This document shows, piece by piece, positions 1-11,699 of a stretch of 64,000 bases of DNA. Every line of letters begins with the position of its first letter. Positions within the stretch are counted from its first letter, which is position 1. The stretch covers positions 64,740,593 to 64,804,592 of the forward strand of contig NC_073744.1 in NCBI RefSeq assembly GCF_029784135.1. The letters are read 5' to 3'. A program made the translations under genes and the position numbers. This DNA is from Toxorhynchites rutilus septentrionalis (lineage: Eukaryota; Arthropoda; Insecta; Diptera; Culicidae). The notes beneath the pieces were generated by a model. The model was given only the letters and a program-made list of their open reading frames with translations. It made no database searches and was not told the DNA's origin.

Positions 1-337
1 TTGTAGTACGACAACAGCAGTCACTGAGCTTGTAGATGAAATTATTAATGGAATTGATCGAAAAATGATGGTTGGTGCACTCTTCCTAGACCTTAAAAAG
101 GCTTTTGACACTATCGATCATAGTATATTACTGAACACGTACGGAATCCGAGGAATAGCCAATGATATAGTGCGAAGTTATTTAACTGATAGGCAACAAT
201 ATGTAGCAGTAAATAATGCCAAAAGCACATTGTGTTCTATAAGTATTGGGGTACCTCAAGGCAGCAATATTGGACCTCTGTTATTTTTGTTGTATGTGAA
301 CGATATTGGCAAACAAAAAATTTTCAGTGTAATTTAA
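1..337 (+). pseudogene. Non-LTR retrotransposon reverse transcriptase fragment
   Basis: An open frame enters from the left edge at base 2 and ends at a stop at 335-337. It carries the RT blocks FLDLKKAFDTIDHSILL and GVPQGSNIGPLLFLLYVNDI, which are typical of jockey/CR1-like LINE polymerases. The frame is cut right after the VNDI block, before the YADD box, and runs into AT-rich sequence, so this is a 3'-truncated relic whose 5' part lies outside the window. The clade cannot be fixed from this piece. Confidence 0.8.
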
Positions 338-1629
338 AAAACTATATTCTTTAAATATTTTTAGAAAAATTCAAATGAATTCCTGTCTTTCTTTCTTTGA
401 CTTAAATTTTGTATGTCTTATAGTTTTTGAGATAGAATTTTTGATAAAAAAAAAAATAGGAAGTTAGGCTACTTTTTGAAAAGGGACAACAACCTTTTCA
501 AGAAGTAGCCTAATTGTTTTTGAAATATTTCAAGTATTCAAAGTTGCTTAAATGACCAATATCTTCACACACAAAACGTTTGACTACAATTTGAAAAGTG
601 CTGCCAACTCCTAAGACGTGCTGGTGTGAAATTTGTCAATAGCTTTTTCAATATTATTTGGGACAGGCAGACATTATTTGATTCAGAACGACTATCACAG
701 TTCCCCCCATATTCGGCGTCTCGAGTGAAAAGAGACGACCCGTTGTCACTCGCGAGATTCAGTTGAATGAACATTTTTATTTCATATTGTTTGTTTACCT
801 AACACATAAAGTCCTGACACTCACTTAACCATTTGTCGATGCATTCCCTGTTTGCTCCACAAATAATTACTATTATAATATAAAATCATCATCAGACACA
901 GTTTTCGTTCAATATGTTTCTGCGACATCGATAAAAAACCTATTATTTCACACATAAAATAAATATTCGATACGTTAAAGTGAATTTTCATTCATCATTT
1001 TGATTTTGAAAGCATGTTTATTCCACAGCTTTCGGGGCGAACCTAGTGCGACACTAGGTTGAAACTGAGTGAACAAAAAAATGTTTTGACAGCAGTTAGT
1101 GTGGCACTGGGGTTGAAACCGAACAAAAACGAATTCGCTAAAAGAGTCGTCTCGCCTCACCCGAAAGCCGAATAAGGGGATTCATGTTAGTCGCTCTGAA
1201 CGATCAGTTTGGAATTTCACACTTCAAATTTCGTATAACAACTGTATTGGGCGCAACTTGTCTAAAATATGAACTTTATCGAAATCTAAATTTAACAAAA
1301 TCAATGTATATAACAACGCAAAGAGCGAAACCAAATCTACCTATCTTACTGTCAAACCGTCAACCTATCGAGGTAAAGAAAAACATGGAAAGTATTGTAA
1401 TGGAGTGATAATAATTTTCATGAATTGATGAAGAAGTCATAGGAAATGGAACCAAAAACAAAGATCTCCAAGATCACTTTGATCGAAATCAGTGTTGAAG
1501 GTTTCATATATCAGTATATCAAATATATGATATGCTCTACATACAACTTCTTAACTTCATGATACTGTGAACTACTTTATTTGTTTAATTTGTTTTATTT
1601 TGTTCACATTTCACAACCAAGTAAATACT
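338..1629. other. AT-rich stretch without recognisable gene
   Basis: Only short, unconvincing frames occur. There is a poly-A run near 450, and two short segments (700-750 and 1020-1160) of somewhat higher GC. I see no domain, RNA gene or complete mobile element. Confidence 0.5.
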
Positions 1630-2047
1630 TCAAATTTTATTGATCAGCTTGTTCATCAACGAGTTATCCTCCTTCATTAGCTCGATTTTTTGAAAATCTG
1701 TCGTTTCGTAATGCTCCAGAAAAGCATCCATATTCTCGTTTTCTTTCATAGCTTTATATTTTGCTTTTTCTTTTTAGGAGCGGAATGCTTGTGGCTAGAT
1801 AATGGCAGTTTTGGTGATGTTGATGATACTGATATCGTCGGCGAAGGTGACCTAAACTCAGATTGAGCAGATGTGTCGTTCTCCGGGTTGTACGCTTCAT
1901 CAAAGTATTCAGCATCGCAGTAGTCATCGTCTGGAACAAAATGAAATATATTGTTACAATTAATTGCTTCGTTGATACCTGGAATAGACCAAATTTGGCT
2001 GAAATACTTTCCAGAAGCGTATGAACTGTTCTGAAATAGGTTGCCAA
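1630..2047 (-). pseudogene. Coding-like relic with acidic and lysine-rich segments
   Basis: Read on the minus strand, a possible 3' splice site at 1931-1932 is followed by an acidic, serine-rich reading (DDDYCDAEYFDEAYNPEND, then a Ser/Pro stretch and PKKKK). After a frame change near 1755 it continues as a helical, charged tail (MDAFLEHYETTDFQKIELM) to a stop at 1630-1632. The composition resembles tails of MADF/BESS or transposon-accessory DNA-binding proteins, but no signature is clear enough to name one. The frame change argues for a decayed gene or terminal exon. Function unknown. Confidence 0.3.
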
Positions 2048-2580
2048 TTTGTCCTGAATTTGGGTGAAGAACTTTCCTCAAATTGACTGATGAACTGTCC
2101 TGATGTTGACTGAAGACGTGTTCTTAAGTTAGCTGAAAAACTACTTTGAATTTATGTTCTTAAGTTGGCTGAAGAACTGTCTTTGAATTGATTGAGATTC
2201 TGTCCTGAAGTTGGCTAAAAAAAACTGTCCTGAAGTTGGCTGAAAACCTGTCTGACAGTAAGCTAAAGAACTTTCCTGAAGTTGACTACTAGTGGGAGAG
2301 CTTTCCTGAAGTTGGCTGAAAAACTGTCCTAAAGTAGACTGATGAACTTTATGAAGTTAGCAGAGAAACCATCCTAAAGTAGGCTGATGTATCGTCCTGA
2401 TTTTGTGCACAAAGCTGTTCTCAAGTTGATCGAAGCCCCCTCTAAAATTTGACTGGCAAACTGTCCTTATGTTGACTGATGAACTGTCCCGAGATTTGTT
2501 GAGGAATTGTTCTGAAATCGGTTGAGAAACTATATTGAAGCTGGCTTTAAAGCGGTCCAAAAGTAAGCTGAAGTACAAGT
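2015..2580. repeat. Degenerate ~24-bp minisatellite
   Basis: About two dozen imperfect copies of a 23-24 bp unit resembling 'ctgaagttggctgaagaac' follow one another, with substitutions and small indels. Because the period is near 24, the minus strand reads as loosely repeated octapeptides such as SVNIRTVC and QSNFRG between 2578 and 2357. Divergence between units is high, so the array is old. No matching gene context was identified beyond the coding-like relic that overlaps its left end. Confidence 0.7.
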
Positions 2581-2861
2581 AGTTGTGGGGGACGGTTTTG
2601 GCATTTACGGTAAGGAAAGTTTCTATAGAGGATTATTAACACAAGAGAAAATCGATCGATGTAATCCATTTCGAAAACATACTGTTCAAATTACTTTTAA
2701 CGCTTTCGGTCGGAATTAGCTTATCTTGAACGAGATCCTTTTATCTTTACACAGTACACACAATATTTTGTTTATACCGTTACCTATTATACATATAAAT
2801 AGCGTATACATTCGCGAAAAAAAATCACTAGAGATTAAAATAAGTTTAGAAAAATGTAAGG

Positions 2862-3915
2862 GGTTGTATATAGGACACGCCCGCATATTTTCGACGTAGA
2901 ATATACAATTATATTATGCAAACCACTTGTTTACCACTTTGAATATTAATTTAGAATGCATCGAAATTTTTGTAATAGATTATGTTCTTCGTTACAAATA
3001 AATTTTATGAACATCCTTTTACGTTTGATATGATGCCAAGGACTACCAAAATATGTGAACGGAAAAATTGTCAAACGATCATTGTATTTCACATTTCCCT
3101 CTGAACTTAGTGCACATCTAATGTTTACGTAGTTCTCGAACCGCGAAAGTTCATTCATTTCTAGTATCTGAAATGACGATTTCCCCATGCTTCTTAGTTT
3201 AAAAGTAGGTTTTAGGGAAACATATTCCGGTCTGCACAACGACAAGCGAGTACAAATGTACTCAACAGCAAAAAATACCCCCAACTTGCATGTATTTGCA
3301 AAGCGGATTCCCCCAGACACATTAATTTTGAAGTCCGTGTTATGGAACACAGCTCGGTGGGAACAAAATACCCCGACTTGCATGTGTATTTGCGAGGCGT
3401 ATTTCCACAGATACATCGATTTTGAAGTTTGTGTTGGGGAAACCGTAAATCGGGCAAATCAAAACTTGACAGTTAGGATAACGTTTAGATAACGCTTCAC
3501 ATTTTACAGATATTCAATTGTTCATCTCATGAAAAATAACATTTTATTAATTGTGATAGATGCGTAGAAATCTTTCCTATCAATTGATGCAAACATCTTT
3601 CCGGTCCGTTAAGAAATGTTCGAGTTATAAGCATTCGAAATACGGATAAGGTTAGCACACACATCGGCAGAACAAATGTATGGGAAAAAAGGAAGTTCTT
3701 CCAGTTTTCAGTAATTTAAACCGTTTAGAGATAAGTGAATTGAAATGTACAGCATGTCAAACAAATCTTAGAGAATTTCCGATTCGATTGGTATGTAAAT
3801 CATAAGAATTCGTTCACAGTGAAAATAGTTATTAACGTTAACTTTATTTCATAAAAACGTGACCTGTTTTCTGATTTTGGCATCCTTCCTGAAAGACGTA
3901 GTTCAACGTCAAAAA
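2862..3915. repeat. Interspersed repeat family R, copy 1
   Basis: The left part has a 'gacacgcccgcat...gacgtag' motif at about 2874-2905. The middle holds two tandem units of about 100 bp (about 3235-3460) containing 'gacttgcatgtgtatttgc' and a 'gaacacagctcggtgggaac' block. The right end has 'gtagttcaacgtcaaa' at 3898-3913. A second copy with the same order lies at about 40365-40835. The inverted GACGTAG-type ends suggest a non-autonomous DNA transposon. The limits are approximate. Confidence 0.5.
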
Positions 3916-3928
3916 ATGTAAACTCTTA

Positions 3929-4105
3929 GAGCCCCCGCAGACTGCAGACTGATTTGTCGGCCGATAGTTTGGTCGGCTTCCTAATCAGTACGGAGAGGTA
4001 TGCATGTGCGTACATTACGCCGATTCAGTTGGGTCAGTTTTTGCACCAGAAGGCCGACCCGACCAAACTGTTGGTTGACAGAAAGTCTGTAGTATTCGAG
4101 GGCTC
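3929..4105. mobile_element. 177-bp MITE with 3-bp TTA target duplication (PIF/Harbinger-like)
   Basis: The ends are imperfect inverted repeats of about 45 bp starting GAGCCCCCGCAGACT on the left and ending GAGGGCTC on the right. The inner part of both arms contains 'gtttggtcgg'. TTA flanks both sides (3926-3928 and 4106-4108). A 3-bp TTA/TAA duplication is the habit of PIF/Harbinger elements. There is no coding capacity. A diverged relative lies at 33800-34070. Confidence 0.65.
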
Positions 4106-4108
4106 TTA

Positions 4109-7100
4109 CACCGTTGAATAAAGTATTCAGTATGATTCCTTGCTATGAGGGCTGAGAGACCGCAAAAAGTTAACTTACCGGAAACAATCACTTCATCCAT
4201 CAAATCGCAAATTTTGTTTTGTTCGTAAGTATGGAGAAAACTGTGTATAATATCGAAATGATCCCAAGAAGAAGGTGATCCTCCATAGGGCCCATGGCGG
4301 ATCTGTAAAAGTACACTGCCTCGAAAAATTGCTCGTACAGCGTTGCCTCAAACGTTTTAACAGCCTAAAAGCATATAAAATCGACCCAAATTAGCAGCAT
4401 ATTTGGTCCGTATGCTGGGTAAATATGACTTTTTTGTAGCTCAGTTGTAACGCCATGGCCTTCCAGCTCCTCGCATATTCGATTGTAAATGTGGGAGTTG
4501 TTGGAAGTGCTACGAAGGAACTGAATATTGTCCTTCCACACTTCACGACCAGCATCTTCGTTTCGTCGAGCACCGTAGCATTCCGTTTCTTTGTTGGCTC
4601 CATTACTGTCTGAACTTGGTCACAGATTTGTATAGTTTTTTCTCTCCTATTCCACGCAATGAATATTCAACACTGCGGTGTTTTGATTCGGTGTTGTCAA
4701 AATTTGTTCATGGTTCCACCACAACCCGTCTATGGCGCTGCGCACAGTTGGAATTGGCAAGCTGCAGCCATGTACAACGGTGAAATAGTTCGGCACAGGT
4801 ACAGCGATTGTACCGAGTTGCTTGCAAGGTTCCAGCGCTGTTCATGATGACCGGCATACAATTTTCGGAGTACAACGCTAGTACAGTTGTATGACTGTCA
4901 TAAGTATTAGGAACCATATCAAAGCAGCAGAAACAATGGATTTCAGTAAGACTGGAATAAACTGGCAAATTCCGTTAGAAAATCGTCTGTACAGAACCTT
5001 CTGAAGAAGGTTAGAGAAAAATGAACTAAAAAAACAGTGTTTGTAAGTAAATATATCAGAGAAAAAAACAGTGTTTGTAAGTAAATATATCAGAGAACAT
5101 GTTTGCATACTAAATGCTGAACTCAGGAACCAATATGCCAATTTTTCAGTTATTTCCAAGTAATACTTTCTGGCGCGGTCTATTACTGAAATTGACGGCT
5201 TGACTTTGACGTTTGTTTTCTGTTTGGAACATTTTTTCTCACATTATTTTCATGTTCCAGTATGATGTTGATGAAATTTTAGGTCCTGATGTAAATGTTG
5301 CGCTGATATGAAAATTTTCCAGCTCCTATACTGATATGCCATCATAGAACATATCTAATGTAATTGTTGTTGCCCATAAGCTCGTGTCCCATGACGGATT
5401 GAACTATGTTGAACGATTTTTTTTTTGCAGTATGTAGAGGAGGTCCCGCAGATAATCTAAAATTCTCTAATCGATTACAAGAGTGATTCGAGGAATTGCA
5501 GGGTAACTAGGTGTTTCCAAAAATGTTCTGTCCTGAATTAGTATAAGCAAGTAAGTTACCTAACAATTTAATTTACTAATTTACATCTAATTTTCTTGGG
5601 AAAACACTGAACGCAGATTACAAAAAACAAATGAATACAATCAAGTTCTATTTATCCTGCTGCAATGGATATCTCGCGCAAGGATCGGATCTAGCATGAG
5701 TTCAAAACGACCACATCTCACTGTGCGGCCAAGCGCCGTGTGATGGTGCGCGCCGCTGCAACGAATCGGATGAAGCATGAAGCCAACTGCCGGTCATGGA
5801 CCAATCCTAAGGAGTCATTAGGGTTCAGCTCTTGCCCCATGGCACTCCACTCCAGTATTCGAGCCGACCATTTGCTCGACGCAGCCACAGAGCCCCGCGC
5901 AGATTTTTCCACCCCGCGCTTCGCTGCTGCTGGAAGTGTGAAAATTACGTGAAAAAGGAATAAACGAGGATTGAAAGATGGTTGCTAACTTTTAAAATAG
6001 ATTGAATATTGAATGGGCGGAGAAGTGCCATAATGCAACATCATTAAATTGGTGCACTGGCGGAGATAAGATGTGGCGTGAGAAGTCCGCATTGTGCGGA
6101 TCGCTGCGGCTTGTTAATAATTGTTAATAAATTTCTTGCTTGATGGAACCATATCGTCGTCATCGTCCGAACATCATCCGTAGTTGGTGCGGCGGGATTT
6201 TCCCTGCCATGGAAATGGACTGGAAGTCATACGAGCGATTTTTATGCGGCCTCAACGTTAACGGCAGCAACGGCATAGGTAATAGAAACATTTGAAAGTT
6301 TAACTATGAAAATTTAGAACAATTTATTGTTTTTTTAACGGCCATAGTTAAACCAAAACATTAAATTCAAATTTGTAAAACGTCAAACGATCATCGCGAA
6401 TGTTTTCCTCAACGAATCGGTAAATTTTGAGCCTAATTTGTAACTTCATCTGAATTAACAGCCCCAGCGAACCGTGGTTGTGGGTTTTGTTGTTTAACGC
6501 TCGCTGAAGTAATTTTTGTTAAATTTACGACGGGATTTGCTGTAGGAGCAACCGGCGCCCGGGCCGATGGTGGCAATGACATCGGTGTTAAACTATCCGA
6601 GAGCTTAGATGCGACCCGCAATATTGTTGATGTCTCAAATTTATTGGACGCTCATAAACGACTAGCTGGGTAGAATAAATTAGACATAAATCCAGAGAGA
6701 TACTATCCGGTAAGAATAAACAAAATTTGTTCACGGCGCGGGAAACACATGCCACGAACTCCCACGGTTCGTTGCATTCGTCCCAACGTCTTAAGAGTCC
6801 CAGCGCTCCAAAAAAAATGTAGGGGAAAGTAATGCATGGGGCGTAAATTTTATGACTTCATTAAAATTAATATTGAACTGCGCTGTGGTCAATAATAAAG
6901 AGGAATTGTAGCAATTAGGCACTCGTTATCCTGATTGATGGCGGAAACATCTTTTATTTTGGGTTGGAAAGCGTGAATCTAGTTTTCAGAAGCAAGATAG
7001 TGTAACGGATTTTTCGGATAATGGAGCACGTGGAGGAGATGGTTTACATATTTAGGATATGGAAATAAGTTACTTTTTTGAAGTTTCACTCATCCCAACT

Positions 7101-7177
7101 CGCAATTACTGCTTCCATTCAAGTGTCAACATTAGAAGTGGTATGCTTATTCTTTCATACAAAAATCCAAATAATTG
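4109..7177. other. Intergenic region, no gene assigned
   Basis: There is no convincing coding sequence or named element. A 34-bp direct duplication lies near 5031-5098. The segment 5700-6250 is clearly more GC-rich than its surroundings and contains short overlapping frames on both strands. A 'ggcatag|gtaata' donor-like junction lies near 6275. This could be a 5' untranslated exon of an unseen gene or an old repeat; nothing decides it. Confidence 0.4.
5031..5098. repeat. Perfect 34-bp tandem duplication
   Basis: Two head-to-tail copies of a 34-bp unit containing 'cagtgtttgtaagtaaata' sit side by side with no visible difference in the core. This is a recent local duplication in AT-rich sequence. 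Confidence 0.8.
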
Positions 7178-7236
7178 TAAGGTACACCGGGGCAAGTTGA
7201 AATTCGGGGTAAGTTAAAACGGAAATCATAACTTTT

Positions 7237-7484
7237 CTTCTTCTTCTTCTTCAATGGCACTAACGTTCCAAGAGAAACTTCGCCGTCTCAACGTAGTATT
7301 ACTTGCGTCATTTTTTGACTAGTACTCAGTTGAGGTTTCTATGCCAAATAAAACGCCTTTGAATGCATTTTGAGTGGCAAGCTCTTGAATACGCGTGACG
7401 AAAAATTCCCCCGACCAAAACGGGAATCGAACCCGAACCCCCGGCATGCTAGGTGTGACGCTAACCACTCGGCCACGGGAGCAC
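7237..7484 (-). mobile_element. Feilai-type tRNA-derived SINE (minus orientation)
   Basis: On the minus strand the element begins with a tRNA-like head: GCTCCCGTGGCCGAGTGG (A box) and GGGTTCGGGTTCGATTCCC (B box). The body matches what I know of the Aedes Feilai family and it ends in GAAGAAGAAG repeats. It is bounded by an exact 10-bp target duplication, cataactttt, at 7227-7236 and 7485-7494. Transcription would be by RNA polymerase III, and movement needs a partner LINE. This is not a functional tRNA gene. Confidence 0.92.
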
Positions 7485-8239
7485 CATAACTTTTACTAGG
7501 AATGATGAATTGACGCGATAAAAAATAAACATAGTAAACATTATCTTTCAACCCACGTTATGACAGCCATTACCAGAATATTGGAATGCTTTAACGCAAT
7601 CCGCATCGTTGTTTACTTTTCCTCGTTCCGAAATCAAAACAAAATGCGCGCTGACTCAATCGGTCCGAAAACACTGATTTTATCAAAAATATCACCAGAA
7701 TCTCACGTCAGGTAATCAAATAGGAATAATCAAGTGTAGTGGTTTTGAAAACTAGACTGAAAAATCTTTTTCCGTTTAACTCTAAGCATTTTAACTCACC
7801 CCATGTTTTTTTATTGCTGTATGAATGAATGATGATAAATTAAAAAATATGAATCATTCATATTTCGTTCCTCAGTATGTTCTACATAATTTATGAATAT
7901 ACAGACATGATACAAGTAAAATTTGGTAATTTTGCAACTAGGGGTCGTTCAAATATTACGTAACGCTCTTCTCTACATAACATGTAACAAATGATCATTT
8001 GCATAAAAATGTTTAGATTTGGTTGGATTTATTTCTAAACAATTTTCCACAAGAAATACTCAAATATTTGAGTGATCCCTTAATTTATTCATGACTTATG
8101 TCAACAGGTTTAATTATAACCCCAATGACTAAACTACACTAATACACAAAACTAACACGAGTATTCGTAAGCGTGGAGTTAAAACGTCTTTTTAGTGTTG
8201 TGCGCGACAAACCAAAATCGTACACGGAGATGCATCGGT

Positions 8240-9290
8240 TGAATTCATGACACATGCTCGACATCGGTTCATTATAGCCGTAGTTTGTACGAGAAAACGG
8301 TATCTAGAGATAGTTGTGAGACCGCAGACTCCGCCGTTGAATGTCAAAATTCACAAATCGATCATTGGGATTACTCCAAGGTAATCTACGTAAGGCAAAC
8401 TTGACAAACTTGCGTTGAATGCTGTTTTGGTAGTATGGTGACCAGATAATTGATGCATACTCAATAATCGAGCGAACCATGGCGCAATAAATTGCTTTTA
8501 TGCAATGAATGTTCGTGAATTGCTTAGTTGAGCGAAACACAAATCCGAGTGTTTTAGTTACTTTTGATCCAATATATGCAATATGATCACGAAACGTAAG
8601 CTTAGAATCGAGCATGACTCCTAAGTCCTTAACGCAGTCAACCCGCTCTAGAGTAATATCTCCAATTCTATAGTAGTAACGAACGACAGAGCGTTTACGA
8701 GAAAAGGATATCGCAGAGCGCTTGGTTGGGTTCAGAATCATTCTGTTCGTTTTTATACCAAGCACTAAAAGCGTCAATTTGTGACCGAAGAAATACTGAG
8801 TCGGCTTCACCATTAATCAAATGGTACAGTTTGAAGTCATCTGCATATGATAGTTTTTGCATTCCAGAATGGTATTGATATCGTTGAGATATATAAGAAA
8901 AATAAATGGCCCAAGATGACTTCCTTGAAGTACGCCTGATGTCATACGGAAAGGCTCAGAAGTGGAGTCGCCTATTTTTACAGCAATCTATCGATCCACC
9001 AGATAAGACTGCAGCCAACTCAAAAACGAACCGCTGAATCCAAGACGCTGGAATTTGGCAATTGTAATCTGGTGATTGATTGTGTCGAAGGCTGCAGAAA
9101 AATCTGTATATATCGCATATATTTGATAGTGCGATTGTAGAGCCCGAGTGTTGAATGAAGTGTAAACGACCAAATTCGTAGATGTGGATCTGTGCTGCTC
9201 GGCAATGTAACTTTTACATGTATGTGATATGTAATCCAAAATCATGATTTCGAATAGTTTGGAAAGAGCACATAAGCAAGCATTTCTCTA
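8240..9290 (-). pseudogene. Jockey-like reverse transcriptase relic
   Basis: On the minus strand the order of LINE RT motifs is kept: YTDFSAAFDTINHQ (about 9130), SGVLQGSHLGPFIFL (about 8930), the catalytic YADD box at 8836-8847, and then the thumb region CVKDLGVMLDSKLTF with SIIEYASIIWSPYY (about 8440-8620). At least two frame changes and a stop split the polymerase. Both ends are missing. Endonuclease and ORF1 are not seen. The motif set fits the jockey group. Confidence 0.85.
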
Positions 9291-9851
9291 TAGTTTTTCA
9301 CTTGCTAAACATTTTCAAAATTGTTACTTTTCGAAACATCCCGTGTGAATCACTATTTTTTTTATCTAAAATCATCTGTTATACCTTGTATATGCTGCAA
9401 ACAGATTTAAATTTAGTGATTTAGTGATTTTTGAGGATAACTTTCAAGTTGAACTTCGAAAAAATTGTTTCAATTTGCCCCGGTGTATCTTATATATTCG
9501 CTGAAGATATAGGTTATGTTATAATTTATGTAGAAAATTTAAAAAGTTAGGTAGAGAAATCATAGTTCCACGTGATAAAAAATAAAAAAAAACTTCACGA
9601 TAGGTCAGTCACATATTTCATGATAGTGGTGAACTCAAGTTTCAACCTTAGTCGATGCTCAAAATAAGGTTTCTTCTATCGAAATCAGCTCTAATCTAGT
9701 TGAGGAAGTCTCAAACGAAGCTCCCAAATCCGGCACCCAACTAATCATAATCTTTTTCAGACCTAAGTCATTGTTCAAAATATGTAACAATCGTACAGTT
9801 TAATTGCCCATAACCTCACACTTTCTACGTCTTCAAAATATAAATAAAATA

Positions 9852-10090
9852 AGGTACACCGGGGCAAGTTGGAACGATTTTTTTCGAAGTTCAACTTGAA
9901 AGTTATTTTTAAAAAATCACCAAATCACTAAATTGAAATCTGTTTGCAGCATATACAAGGTATAACAAATGACTTTCGATAAAAAAAATAGGGATTCACA
10001 CGGGATGTTTCGAAAAAAATCAATTTCGAAAATGTTTAGTTTTCATATGCATTGTTTCAAATTGTCCGTAAAGCGGGGTAAGTTGAAACG
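9852..10090. repeat. Inverted relative of the right end of element X1
   Basis: This starts 'aaggtacaccggggcaag' and then runs as the reverse complement of about 9300-9491, through 'cagcatatacaaggtataac' and 'cacacgggatgtttcg'. A further 'ggggtaagttgaaac' lies at about 10074. The two copies face each other across about 360 bp of unrelated sequence, so this is either a second truncated element or one arm of a larger fold-back. Confidence 0.65.
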
Positions 10091-10482
10091 CGAAACCATC
10101 ATGAGTTTAATGTGCGGTTTTGCTTGTCGAACTATCTACAACTGATTTATAAAATTGAAAGAATTACATATAAACATTTGGAAAAAAGGATTTTGTTACA
10201 CGTGAGATGTGGGAGCCAAACGTTTCAGATCGAGAAATATGGCTAAAAAGTTTGGTGCCAAATTTTCTAGTACAGTGCGATGAATTCGGGAAGGTTTTGA
10301 TTCCTATCGAGTCACCAAACTACGAAACCGATCCCTAAAACCTAATACTATGACCGGACTTCGTGTCCGGAAGCAGTATGGTCAGCTGGTGACCAAATTT
10401 GATGGGTGAAACAACATCCAAAATAGAAGGAGTGTCTCCAGGCGCGAATTTTGCGGTTCATCCGATCTCACAAAAAAATTAA

Positions 10483-10915
10483 TTCAATGGAACTAATTTT
10501 CCTTGAATCCTACGTTGATAAAGCCTTTCACAAAAAATATTCGACTCCTTTATCAGTTGATTTACCGCAGCCATGGCGAAAATTGTCCAGCAACTACACT
10601 CGATTCTTTGTTCGTATTGCCAGCTCCACTCCGAAGCGAAGAAGTTGAACATCATGAGGCACTTCGTGTCTGCCGAATATAGCCATTCCAACATTTACAA
10701 CATCCTCTCCCTTCTGAGAAAGGCGAGAGCGTCGAACAGATGCCTGGTTCCGGTCGCCCGGCGGTGCTACGCGACAGTAAAATGCTGCAAAAGCTGAATA
10801 GGAAGAGCGAGAGGTGGCCTCATCGTTCTGCACCTTGGGCCGGGAGGTCGGAACAACCGGTATACCGGTAGACAAAATGGACATTTTTATGCGGAAGCGT
10901 CTGTCGATGCCGGCC
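10483..10915 (+). pseudogene. IS630/Tc1-class transposase N-terminal relic (family A, copy 1)
   Basis: A start at 10573 opens MAKIVQQLHSILCSYC. After a frameshift near 10722 the reading continues with GESVEQMPGSGRPAVLRDSK and QKLNRKSE, the linker after a helix-turn-helix domain in Tc1/mariner transposases. The catalytic domain is absent. The same sequence occurs at 23087-23287 and 24824-24965, where it is split by later insertions. Which ITm subgroup it belongs to is not clear. Confidence 0.6.
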
Positions 10916-11529
10916 GTGCTGAGTGGCAGGCAATGAACTGCAACTACTAAAACTCGTTCTCCATCTAAGTTAAATTCAGTATTTGCAGAAGATATTGTCA
11001 AAATAAGTTCCTTTGTTTACATCATGGCGTCACCATAAAAAGCGCGTTGCAAATCGTTCCATGCACGATCGTAATACAATCCACTTGTAAGTTAAACTGT
11101 TGAATTATTCCTAAGTAGAATCAGAGAACGCCTGACCATCGAAACCTGGAATTGGCGGAAAAGCAATGACAGATGATCTCACACACTCATTCGAAAGTGA
11201 TGGCTCTTGTTCAGTTGCTATCGAGAGATATCTCCGGAAAGTAAATCTATGTCCAGAAAACAAAGAAGAAGACTGTTTTTTCCTCACTTCTCGTTTGGTG
11301 CTCATCGGAGCCACATCGATGCCGGTGAGCGTCGAGCGGAATTGGATTGTCTTTCGTAAGACAGATGAAGGAGGAATAATGGAGTAGTTTTCTTTCCACA
11401 AGGGCCCTTCTCAGGGCTAGAGACAAAAGAACTGCAAAAGCTCGAAGTCTATATAAACCAAACAAGGAAGGAAGGACTGGTTTGATCAGTTTCCAGGTAC
11501 AAGTTGTACTAGGTCGTAACGCAAAGCAC

Positions 11530-11690
11530 AATCTGAAAAAAATGAATGTTCATGGAAGCTCTACAAGAAGTTGCTAACGGAACACTATTGTGTCGTTATG
11601 GAAAACAAAACGTTCTGCAAGGACCATAGCTGCAGACTTAGAAGTGCCGCTTTCGTAGTTTCTGAAGCTGAGACGAAAGCCCAGGAGGCT
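11530..11690 (+). pseudogene. ITmD37E-type transposase relic
   Basis: One frame gives KLYKKLLTEHYCVVMENKTF, which matches the segment before the first catalytic aspartate in the DD37E copy at 14405-15699 (RKMYTEMLTKPHCLVMDNET). The aspartate position has become glutamate-asparagine, so this piece is dead. No ends are visible. Confidence 0.5.
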
Positions 11691-11699
11691 GAAAGTCTC

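Larger units (their letters stand above)
7178..9493. mobile_element. DNA element X1 with inverted 'ggtacaccggggcaagttg' ends
   Basis: The left end (about 7181-7200) reads ggtacaccggggcaagttg, followed by a second 'ggggtaagtt' motif. The right end (about 9472-9491) is the inverted copy 'caatttgccccggtgtatc'. Between them lie a Feilai SINE with its own TSD and a decayed reverse transcriptase, so much of the 2.3 kb is later insertions. No transposase is recognisable. The left and right ends could instead belong to two truncated elements. Confidence 0.5.

Noticed and set aside
7410..7484. tRNA gene on the minus strand
   Set aside because: The A and B boxes are clear, but the sequence runs straight into the Feilai body and is bounded by a TSD; it is a SINE head.
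10573..11001. Minus-strand 135-codon frame
   Set aside because: It overlaps the transposase relic on the plus strand, where recognisable transposase wording is found; the minus frame shows none.
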